This document shows positions 9,401-14,086 of a stretch of 14,086 nucleotides of DNA, in pieces. Position numbers and translations under genes: made by a program. Location: NCBI GenBank assembly GCA_002751075.1, contig NAOQ01000516.1:1-14086 (forward strand). The letters run 5' to 3'. The stretch comes from Ichthyophonus hoferi (Eukaryota > Opisthokonta > Ichthyosporea > Ichthyophonida > Ichthyophonidae). The notes below the pieces were generated by a model. It was not told the origin of the DNA and searched no databases. It saw only the letters and a list, made by a program, of their open reading frames with translations. Numbering within the stretch: the stretch's first letter is position 1; each line of letters starts with the position of its first letter.

Positions 9401-12400
9401 TATAATTAGGATTAATGAGAATGAGAACATGATTAATTGGTGGTGTGATATCTCTGACGAAATACTTTAATAAATATAAAGTTGGGTGGGTCTTTCGTTA
9501 CGTATAGAGAGTATGTCAAAGTACGCGTATATGTATAGGAATATATCAACACGCATATAAACAAAGAATTGGAACAAATCCATAACAATAAATCAGTATA
9601 GTGTCGCATATGGATAGAGTAAGTAATGTAGTCTATATGTAGAAATATAACTCAAAGAAAAAACACGGTCTACCACGTACATATAACGCCTACTGCATGA
9701 TAAGATAGTATGATACTATAATAATATAATAATAGTATGTATGATTGTATGATTATATGATTTATTCATAGAGATTCCCTTTTCTACTCCGCCGTCATAA
9801 TGACGCCATATCCTACCTGGGTTTAGGTTATGTGTCTGGGTTAAGTCATTCATTAAAAGTTCTCTGGGACTATAAATCTTCGGTAAGGGTGGCGGTAATT
9901 GTCGCGAGCTCATCTATAGGATTGGTCGGTGTTAATGAGTTAATTAATAGCTCAGTATACATCGGATTGCCTAATTTGGGTTTGAACTTAACCCCTAATA
10001 TCTAAGACATAAACTTAAATGATTTTAAGGGAGGGGGTTAATTAGAATATTAGTGTGGATAGCACATTATCTTAATCGTATATCTACCTATCATATACCA
10101 CCACTGTGTAGTAACCTTTAGCTGGTGATTGGTTAACTTAATTACTTTAAACCAATGTTCAAGAGTCTTGTATAGTTAAATCAGTGTGTGGCTGAATTTA
10201 TCACAGCCAATCAGTACATTCAACCAATGGACTCATACTGAGCCATATTTGGACGTATGTAGGCCATGCACGAGTTGATGAGGATATGTCATTCCAAGAG
10301 AGGGAAAAGGTAGAAGAGCAAGAGAGCAAACAGGTGGGAAAGAGAGAGCAAGAGAGTAAAGGACACCGGTAAATTCACTAATGTTACAGAGAAATTTGTA
10401 AATTTGTTCCATAAACCCCGAATAGGAACATACAAAATAAAATAAACCAAACATACTGTCCCAATGTGTGATGGGCGTTAAAATTTAAACTCATGAAACT
10501 TACCTTTCTGAGTGGGGGTCTACTACAAATTTCCTCTAGAATTTCAGCTGCGAGATGTGTATGATGTTTTACAACAGGTTTCATTGGACGGTTCGTTTGG
10601 CTGGGCTGTCGTTCATTGGGTCAGGACAATAACATTATTATGGTACGCAACTCATACATGTACATGTACCAATATATATACTTATACATACATACATACA
10701 CACATAATACATAAGGAGACTTGCCTGCATGCAATAGGTTTCACTTAACCATAACTATATATATTGTAATATTTAAGAGTGCTCCAACCTAGATAGATAT
10801 GATAGATATAAAGAGAAAGAGAACAAGAAAGGGAGAGATACTATATATATAATAGGACAGACTAGAGTTATTATACCTTTCTTAGCTTTACACCATTGTT
10901 CAGTTCAGTTGACAATTTTTTCCACATTGCCATTTTCTGCTTTTCTGAAATCTTCTTTTTTTCCTATCACCCATAATAAAGAATTCATGTCAGACCCTAT
11001 TATACCGCCACTGTAGATATACTATACCTGGGGGTGCTACATAGTATATTCGTATATACCCAGTTTGCACAAAGCACTAAACAGTATGTGTATGCGTGGA
11101 TGTGATTGCTATGCTACATACACATATACTAACCTCATCATTGACATTCATAATGATCCTTTTCATCTGGTACACCTCGGCCACTAGCTCTATACATATA
11201 GACTCATAGGTGCTTGGCTCTAAGTTACGTTTATGCAGCTCTGCTACCTGTGGCCCAGAATATTACATTAGAAAGATTACAAACTCCATATAGTTTTGCA
11301 TTGTTTTCTTTATCTTGATGATAGTTCATAGCATAGACAGGCATATATATTTTTCCACCCCTCTCCTTCTCTTTCTCTCTCACTTGGTCAGAAGTCAGAG
11401 AACTGCCAACCAACATTTAATAGCGACAAAAGTTATTATTTACATTGCAATATAACAATAAACACCCAGTACTGATCGGTCATATTGTGCAATGGCTACA
11501 TTAGCACCTAAGCGCATCAAGGCTTCCATTCCCTCTAGCTACCACCGAGATATCATATATCATATATCATATATCATATATCATATATCATATATCATAT
11601 CGTAGTCTGATGAACTATCAATACATATCTACTACCTGTATTCCTACCTATCTAGGCCAATACAAAGTCAAACATGACCTATCCCATCTTCTTTTGTACA
11701 GTGTTACAGTGTTAGCACCCAATCACAATCAGTCCCTTCGTATGCATGACAACACACAATACCCATACATGTCCCTGACGTCATTATACCTAATAATCGC
11801 GCCTACTTATGACCCTCACTGCTAGGAGGTCCTGATATGCGTCCAATGGTATTTCTAAACAACATAAACAATATAAATCCTAGCAAATTAAAGTAGTCCT
11901 TTAACTGCTACTGGTTACTACTAATGACCGCAATTAATAACTAGCCAATTACCTTAATGACACCATCAAGGGATAATCGGGTGGCTGGTTCTTCTTCAGT
12001 CATATCTTGGAACAGGATTTCCAGCCTAGGGCTAAGAATAGGCTCCTATATAGATATAAAGGTGTTAATATAGGAGTGTGTGGGGTAAGCGTAATATGTT
12101 TTCGTATTGGTATAATATGTTTTGCATTGGTGCTGAAGCAAAGATACATAAATAGAACTAGATATATATAAATGTATAACCTATATCGGTGCATCTAAAG
12201 AATAAGATCCAAAATGCTCCAGTCAGTTTCAAGATAAATCTAAATCATATCCTCTACCATCCAATTGCTATCTGGATTTTTCAGTACGCTTAATCAAATA
12301 AAAACAACTTATTGATTGATCTAACTGATGTTAGATACCAAAAATGGGTTTTAACCCCCATCTAACTGGTCCATTGTGAATATAGTCAGAGATGTAAGTC

Positions 12401-13347
12401 TACACAAATCATAATAGCTGTATCAAGATCAAATATATACATTACATAATATATGCTTTAAATGGGGACAGTTCAATTAGCAGTGTAATTGAAAACTCAT
12501 CCACCGCAATTACCAAGGATTACTTTGGCTTTAACTGGGATTTAAAAATTTAAAAATTTAAAACTGGAACTGTTTCCAAACAACACTAACCTCATCGTCA
12601 TCCAATTCATAATCAGCTGCATGATATACAGTGACGGCTAGCATATATGACAACGCCTGAGGGAAAGGAAAGAGGAAAGAGGAGAGAGGAGAGAGTGACT
12701 GTATTAGCCATTAAGCACTATAGATAGAGTCATCTACGCGTTGCGGGTATCACACTAATTAATCTTATGACGTCACTAATTGTATTTAATTAGGGACTAG
12801 ATATTTAGTGCAGTCTAGAGTGAATATTTACCATTGTTTTTAAATTGTGACTATTTTTTATAAAGGTGGGTGTATTATATTATATTACATCATATTCTGT
12901 GTGCACATGCATACATGTATATATGGCCTGTCCCTCTCCAATCTGCAAGATAGTGTACGTGAATGTGAAGCCACGCTTATTTCTTTCTTATAACAATAAA
13001 CAGTAGGGATTGGACAAAGATCACACGCTATACCAAGTACAACTACCCCCCTCTCTCTTACCCCCTACCATCCAGAGCTATCTAGCACAGATATAAAATA
13101 CTCTGTGATGCATTCCACTATACGTCATATGTCTTAATTGAGTAACCAGACAAGGCTAGTCAACCTATCAGAAAGCCCAACCCAATACATCATTATCATG
13201 TACAAGCCTGTTCCCGGTCTATCTCCCTCTCTCCCTCTCCCTTACAGCCCTGGCTATGAGGGGTCCCTACCTTATCATACTCATCAATAGATCCATTATC
13301 AGGTGGCATATACGACGGCATATAACATTCCACGTCATCATTCCCTC
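3417..13347 (-). CDS. SPIRE: Spire-type actin nucleator (KIND, WH2 repeats, Spir-box, FYVE-like finger), multi-exon
   Basis: Core exon chain, high to low coordinate: 13347-13271, 12656-12591, 12045-11953, 11879-11820, 11538-11473 (optional), 11247-11134, 10963-10877, 10605-10504, 9913-9817, 9354-9328, 9162-9148 (optional), 8796-8744, 8411-8347, 7786-7701, 6704-6654, 6008-5828 (uncertain), 5523-5494 (optional), 5102-4910, 4584-4467, 4142-3969, 3485-3417. Splice phases match throughout except at the uncertain exon. The domain order is that of animal Spire: KIND binds the tail of FMN-family formins, WH2 repeats hold actin monomers for nucleation, and Spir-box with FYVE targets Rab-marked membranes. 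Diagnostic pieces are the KIND segment EPILSPRLEILFQDM, the WH2 end NGVKLRK, the WH2 ICSRPPLRK, the linker SSRSIDEVF (human SSRSLEEF) and four CxxC pairs in the finger. The N-terminal start of KIND is not resolved. Boundaries are hand-drawn and single exons may be off. Confidence 0.88.
3735..3885. repeat. ATCAT pentamer array, degenerate
   Basis: Tandem ATCAT units, regular at 3739-3775 and decaying to TATCCTATC-like variants. It occupies the intron between the finger exon and the candidate terminal exon. Confidence 0.8.
3969..4142 (-). CDS. SPIRE: Spire exon: FYVE-like zinc finger
   Basis: 58 codons, phase 0-0, acceptor catcacgcag, donor gtaagt. Four cysteine pairs, CYVC, CYLC, CSKC and CITC, give the eight ligands for two zinc ions, with LGWFF between the first two pairs like RFSFF in human Spire. 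Spacing is closest to Spire and the Slp/Myrip/rabphilin finger group. The large insertion between the third and fourth pairs in vertebrate Spire is absent. In Spire this finger binds acidic membranes. Reading past the donor stays open for 12 more residues to a TAG at 3930. Confidence 0.9.
4467..4584 (-). CDS. SPIRE: Spire exon: Spir-box
   Basis: Up to 39 codons, entering in phase 2 and leaving in phase 0 at a gtaagt donor. The core EAQQITQLHRNMRMAQEDK aligns without gaps to the human Spir-box TVEEVMHIRQVLVKAELEK. The Spir-box resembles Rab-binding helices and packs against the FYVE finger. Three acceptors (tatag, cggag, cacag) all enter in phase 2. The longest adds TNVSLGRSHR and the shortest starts LKEA at 4554. 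Confidence 0.82.
4650..4663. repeat. Perfect 14-bp palindrome GATTGGTACCAATC
   Basis: It equals its own reverse complement and is again built from inverted CCAAT pentamers, here around GTAC, inside the intron upstream of the Spir-box exon. Confidence 0.9.
4781..4880. repeat. AATAC/AATAT degenerate microsatellite
   Basis: AT-rich AATAC-type units in the intron between the linker exon and the Spir-box exon. Open - strand frames across it (rich in Tyr, Val, Cys) are repeat artefacts. Confidence 0.7.
4910..5102 (-). CDS. SPIRE: Spire linker exon upstream of the Spir-box
   Basis: 193 nt, phase 1 to 2, DQLSSDSTEVLPVSMVFRRF, then SSIDYGVGSLRL, then RQRMTLTLEAITLESGITT. Acceptor cacctacag. Two donors are possible: gtgcgt at 4909 (phase 2, fits the next exon) or gttaag at 4905 (phase 0, does not fit). 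No domain is recognised in it. Confidence 0.75.
5494..5523 (-). CDS. SPIRE: Candidate 30-nt Spire linker exon
   Basis: Phase 1-1, PSQTASCNS, with a strong CT-rich tract (ttctttctctag) and a gttagt donor. It joins smoothly to VDQLSSDS of the next exon. Only 30 bases, so chance cannot be excluded. Confidence 0.4.
5580..5825. other. Intronic stretch without gene signal
   Basis: AT-rich Spire intron between candidate linker exons, with a GA-rich run at 5545-5572. No phase-compatible exon seen. Confidence 0.5.
5828..6008 (-). CDS. SPIRE: Candidate Spire exon with triplicated SSRSINL
   Basis: An open 181-nt stretch, Ser-rich (SATNISSMSSSRQSQLLLRS, then three SSRSINL units, then STTTDQSSYKSL). The acceptor (ccattag) sits just after a long CT microsatellite serving as polypyrimidine tract, and the donor is gtatgt. 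It enters in phase 1 but leaves in phase 2. The next exon then needs an alternative acceptor (for example the ctgag at 5092-5093, phase 2). It may be alternative, or the boundaries may be wrong. Confidence 0.5.
5867..5928 (-). repeat. In-frame 21-bp triplication encoding SSRSINL
   Basis: Units at 5867-5887, 5888-5908 and 5909-5928/9 differ by only a few bases. In the - strand frame each encodes SSRSINL. Conservation of the frame across units is consistent with a coding minisatellite. Confidence 0.85.
6018..6063. repeat. (GA)n/GGGAGA microsatellite, polypyrimidine tract on - strand
   Basis: On the gene's sense strand this reads CTCTCTCC repeats ending about 10 bases before the ccattag acceptor of the SSRSINL exon. 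Repeat length could therefore set acceptor strength. Confidence 0.85.
6064..6653. other. Spire intron, no exon seen
   Basis: Apart from the (AT)n run and a TGATTGG motif at 6248, nothing distinctive. A frame starting at 6218 on the - strand is only the CT repeat being read through. Confidence 0.5.
6552..6573. repeat. (AT)11 microsatellite
   Basis: Uninterrupted AT dinucleotides about 80 bases downstream (gene sense) of the 6654-6704 exon, within a Spire intron. Confidence 0.9.
6654..6704 (-). CDS. SPIRE: Spire linker exon (Arg-rich)
   Basis: Phase 1-1, 51 nt, RRDTFRERGTRAMITE, acceptor gactctttcag with TGATTGG about 25 bases upstream, donor gtatgt. Phases match the exons before and after. 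Being symmetric, it could be skipped without a frame change. Confidence 0.72.
7144..7692. repeat. AT-rich satellite array with 135-bp higher-order period
   Basis: Basic unit about 9 bp (ATATAACAT) with variants. A longer segment beginning aacaatataccatataaa at 7321 recurs nearly unchanged at 7456, a 135-bp period, showing higher-order duplication. The - strand unit (ATGTTATAT) contains no stop in any frame, so long Met-Leu-Tyr/Cys-Tyr frames arise in all three. These are not genes. The array starts at the donor of the 7701-7786 exon. Confidence 0.9.
7701..7786 (-). CDS. SPIRE: Spire linker exon with SSRSIDEVF motif
   Basis: Phase 2 to 1, ARPANLLLSKAIRSSRSIDE then VFNSPRR. It completes the proline split with the previous exon. 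SSRSIDEVFNSP matches human SSRSLEEFCYP, the conserved linker just before the Spir-box. The gtatgt donor lies on the edge of the big AT satellite, and the frame stays open into it if not spliced. Confidence 0.92.
7790..8340. other. Spire intron, no exon seen
   Basis: Contains ATTATAACGTC direct repeats near 7811-7835 and short GATA runs near 8170-8190. Ser/Leu-rich - strand frames here lack splice support. Confidence 0.5.
8347..8411 (-). CDS. SPIRE: Spire linker exon (acidic)
   Basis: Phase 0 to 2, DLLQDSTNDLSRGREDDDEM then T and a split Pro codon. The donor is gtaagt. The acceptor gttgttag follows a CTGATTGG motif that fits a branch site 10-15 bases upstream. The acid cluster matches the serine/glutamate block of vertebrate Spire linkers. 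Confidence 0.85.
8639..8724. repeat. (GAAA)n purine microsatellite
   Basis: GAAA units with GAGTGAAA interruptions, ending in (GA)n. On the - strand it is a CTTT/CT tract beginning roughly 20 bases after the donor of the 8744-8796 exon. Such a tract could bind polypyrimidine-tract proteins. Confidence 0.88.
8744..8796 (-). CDS. SPIRE: Spire linker exon (basic; possible myosin V-binding part)
   Basis: Phase 1 to 0, GSVRSHKKRLTATGIVL, acceptor cactctcacag, donor gtaagc. With the next exon it reads KKRLTATGIVLDLLQDS, resembling the vertebrate KKLLRAPTLAELDSSES linker that, as I recall, overlaps the myosin V globular-tail-binding motif. That function is inferred. A long (CTTT)n tract begins just after the donor. 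Confidence 0.8.
9148..9162 (-). CDS. SPIRE: Candidate 15-nt microexon in Spire linker
   Basis: Phase 1-1, would add ASQAI. A near-consensus gtgagt donor is the main support. The acceptor (gtgaag) is weak. Including or skipping it keeps the frame. Confidence 0.35.
9328..9354 (-). CDS. SPIRE: Spire 27-nt linker exon
   Basis: Phase 1-1, encoding D-CLSDDPSL when joined upstream. The acceptor follows a good tract (ccctaactttttaccag), the donor is gtaggt, and phase matches on both sides. Short, but both sites are strong. Confidence 0.65.
9817..9913 (-). CDS. SPIRE: Spire exon: last WH2 repeat (WH2-D-like)
   Basis: 32 codons plus one base. Proline-rich LPPPLPK leads into YSPRELLMNDLTQTHNLNP, the counterpart of human SLHERILEEIKAERKLRPV. 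The acceptor is cctatag (phase 0, fitting the previous exon) and the donor gtagga (phase 1). Confidence 0.9.
10276..10366. repeat. Imperfect AAGAGAGCAAGAGAG purine tract
   Basis: Repeated GAGAGCAA units, CT-rich on the sense strand, in the intron after the SRPPL WH2 exon. No exon with matching phase was found after it. Confidence 0.7.
10504..10605 (-). CDS. SPIRE: Spire exon: WH2 repeat (WH2-C-like)
   Basis: 34 codons, phase 0-0, acceptor gacag, strong gtaagt donor. LAAEILEEICSRPPLRK matches human HEIILDFIRSRPPLNPV, including the SRPPL core. The first residues, PSQTNRPMKPVVKHH, form a basic/proline spacer. It follows directly on the first WH2 exon; a WH2-B-like exon was not found in between. 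Confidence 0.93.
10877..10963 (-). CDS. SPIRE: Spire exon: charged spacer and first WH2 repeat (WH2-A)
   Basis: 29 codons, phase 0-0. A Lys-rich start (EKKKISEKQK) is followed by MWKKLSTELNNGVKLRK, matching the human VMRDLRNGVKLKK. WH2 repeats bind an actin monomer through an amphipathic helix (here MWKKLSTEL) and an LKK/LRK-type tail. The donor is gtataa. Confidence 0.93.
11134..11247 (-). CDS. SPIRE: Spire exon: end of KIND domain
   Basis: 38 codons, phase 0-0, acceptor cccacag, donor gttagt. PSTYESICIELVAEVYQMKR aligns with the vertebrate [20 protein letters not shown], sharing the Tyr, Cys, Leu and Glu spacing. Ends in NVNDE, leading into the charged spacer before the WH2 cluster. Confidence 0.9.
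11473..11538 (-). CDS. SPIRE: Spire candidate cassette exon in KIND/linker
   Basis: 22 codons, phase 0-0 (LEGMEALMRLGANVAIAQYD, then RS), acceptor ggtag, donor gtactg. Leaving it out joins DAYQDLLA to VAELHKRN, which aligns better with vertebrate Spire than the inclusion form does, so it may be optional. The LGANV piece recalls ankyrin repeats but is too short to call one. Confidence 0.5.
11549..11600. repeat. ATATATCAT 9-bp tandem array (about six copies)
   Basis: Perfect 9-bp tandem repeat directly upstream (gene sense) of the optional exon at 11473-11538, ending about 10 bases before its acceptor. Confidence 0.9.
11820..11879 (-). CDS. SPIRE: Spire exon: KIND domain C-terminal part
   Basis: In-frame piece IPLDAYQDLLA before a gtgagg donor corresponds to the family's SYRDVMKL segment. 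Two acceptors compete. One at 11880-11881 keeps phase 0 and adds DLYCLCCLE. One after a much better T-rich tract at 11855-11856 needs phase 1, which the previous exon would supply only with an internal donor (GATG, then gtgtca). The 3' side is secure and the 5' side is not. Confidence 0.65.
11953..12045 (-). CDS. SPIRE: Spire exon: KIND domain, SPxLE segment
   Basis: 31 codons, phase 0-0, acceptor tatatag, donor gtaatt. It begins EPILSPRLEILFQDM, aligning with human ELSPPLEQLIDHM, the most diagnostic KIND match in the window. It continues with an acidic TEEEP and then RLSLDGVIK. Confidence 0.92.
12046..12590. other. Spire KIND intron, no exon seen
   Basis: AT-rich, with a short TTTAAAAA repeat at 12541-12564 next to the donor of the 12591-12656 exon. 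No phase-compatible exon recognised. Confidence 0.5.
12591..12656 (-). CDS. SPIRE: Spire exon: KIND domain, central helix
   Basis: 22 codons, phase 0 at both ends, acceptor ccctcag and donor gttagt. ALSYMLAVTVYHAADYELDD matches the vertebrate Spire stretch recalled as SLGIIIYKALDYGLKENEE. This is the helix equivalent to the kinase C-lobe helix that KIND derives from. Confidence 0.88.
12657..13270. other. Spire KIND intron, no exon seen
   Basis: AT-rich with short GA-rich runs near 12661-12695 and CT-rich runs at 13049-13060 and 13220-13245 on the + strand. Nothing else supportable. Confidence 0.5.
13271..13347 (-). CDS. SPIRE: Spire exon: KIND domain, N-terminal part
   Basis: Reads GNDDVECYMPSYMPPDNG and ends SIDEYDK before a gtaggg donor, phase 0. 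It starts after gggatcag, needing one base from the previous exon. Its position just before the IESLG-like exon matches the acidic loop of vertebrate Spire KIND. The upstream intron would be short with a CTAAC branch-like site. A nearby exon (13437-13412, frame reading KIYICDYG before a strong gtaagt donor) resembles the preceding KIND strand, but its phase (0) does not fit this acceptor (needs 1). The frame is also open back to ATG 13378, so an alternative first exon starting there is conceivable. Confidence 0.6.
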
Positions 13348-13437
13348 CTGATCCCGAGATGCCATTGGTCAATAACATACCCAATCGGTTAGCTTAATTG
13401 GCTTTACTTACCCCATAATCACAGATATAAATTTTAA

Positions 13438-14086
13438 CTAGGCTATATAATTGAGACGATGGCGTATAAGTGAATATGCTATGTTTATGTTCGTATAAGT
13501 GTGTGGTTATATGTGAAATGTGTATGTATGTACACGTTTTAATTGGTCTCTATTATCCAATCCACATAGGCCTCTACTAATAGTCGGCCAATCAGATAGC
13601 CTGTTTTACTAAACCTAAATAAAGTTTACTAACTAAAAAGCCCTTTCCCAACCTTTTCCTTTTCACTCATTACCAATCTCAGGTCACCAGAAGAAGGGTG
13701 TAGTCTGCACCGTTATATTATACTATATCTACTATATATTACATTACTGCACTTTGTATTAAATTTAAAGTAATACCATTCTCTTTAATTTGTGTCTTGC
13801 ATTGGATCAACGCTGTAAAATAAATTCTTATCTTCTTATTTCCATGGCATAAACAACCATCATAAAACTATACGTCATATAGTGTAAGTTTTATCCAAGT
13901 TTTGTTAAATTTTAAAAAAACTTTCCGTCTTATGGCAAAACTGACATATAACTTTTAGATAACCAATAACAATTGTTCGATATATATGCAACCAATAAAA
14001 CTGATTTTGGTTAAGTTTCTGGTCATTCTATATCCCCTTTAATACATAACAACCAAACCTAACAGCCGTTGCTAGAATGAAACTAC
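13438..14086. other. Upstream Spire region, first exons unresolved
   Basis: The N-terminal KIND residues (the WAVC-type segment of vertebrate Spire) should lie here or beyond the window. A possible exon at 13576-13536 (GLCGLDNRDQLK, donor gtgtac) is the only partly convincing piece, and it has a weak donor. No promoter could be assigned. Confidence 0.3.

Noticed and set aside
10512-10748. 78-codon + strand frame
   Set aside because: It is the antisense of the SRPPL WH2 exon and then runs into a TACA/CATA repeat.
10750-10788. 39-nt candidate exon (VGALLNITIYIVM) between the first two WH2 exons
   Set aside because: Phase 0-0 with an excellent CT tract, but the sequence is not WH2-like and the donor gttaag is ordinary. 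Kept only as a possibility.
11473-11538. Ankyrin-repeat call from LMRLGANVAIAQYD
   Set aside because: Only about half a repeat, no second copy, and it lies inside a Spire KIND gene by phase and order.
13215-13262. + strand acceptor-like CT tract ending cccttacag
   Set aside because: No supported + strand exon follows; the region is the - strand intron and KIND exon antisense.

Overview
This is an AT-rich (roughly two-thirds A+T) animal nuclear window with spliced genes, canonical GT-AG introns and abundant simple repeats. Two conserved animal genes can be recognised. On the + strand there is the last coding exon of a FAF2/UBXD8-type UBX-domain protein (220-384). On the - strand a Spire-type actin nucleator fills most of the window (about 13.35 kb down to about 3.4 kb). 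Divergence from vertebrate Spire and the compact, AT-rich, repeat-studded introns suggest an early-branching animal, possibly a sponge; this is an inference with low certainty.

Layout. 1-172 is a TATTG-type microsatellite in the last FAF2 intron. 220-384 is the FAF2 C-terminus, followed by candidate polyA signals at 1016, 1181 and 1237. 400-2630 holds no confident gene: it has two diverged copies of a dispersed repeat, two perfect palindromes and a 51-codon ORF. 2660-3070 (+) is a possible three-exon, 76-residue unknown gene with a hairpin against its start codon and an AATAAA 11 bases after its stop. 3417-13347 (-) is Spire.

Spire model. Reading the - strand and matching splice phases by hand gives about 20 exons, in the order expected for the family. 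KIND exons lie at 13347-11134, three WH2 actin-binding exons at 10963-9817, and a serine/basic linker of many short exons at 9354-4910. The Spir-box is at 4584-4467, the FYVE-like eight-cysteine zinc finger at 4142-3969, and a candidate terminal exon at 3485-3417. The extreme N-terminus is missing, unclear or beyond the window. In the known biology KIND recruits an FMN-family formin, WH2 repeats bind actin monomers, the linker can bind myosin V, and Spir-box plus FYVE place the complex on Rab-marked membranes.

The most unusual points are these: a reading frame that runs from a Spire exon straight into a roughly 540-bp higher-order satellite array; an exon containing an in-frame 21-bp triplication of an SSRSINL motif; several phase-symmetric optional-looking exons (15, 27, 30, 51, 66 nt); apparent loss of one WH2 repeat; a candidate hydrophobic C-terminal tail; and excess CCAATCA motifs. 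No CRISPR, rRNA, convincing tRNA or intact mobile element was seen.
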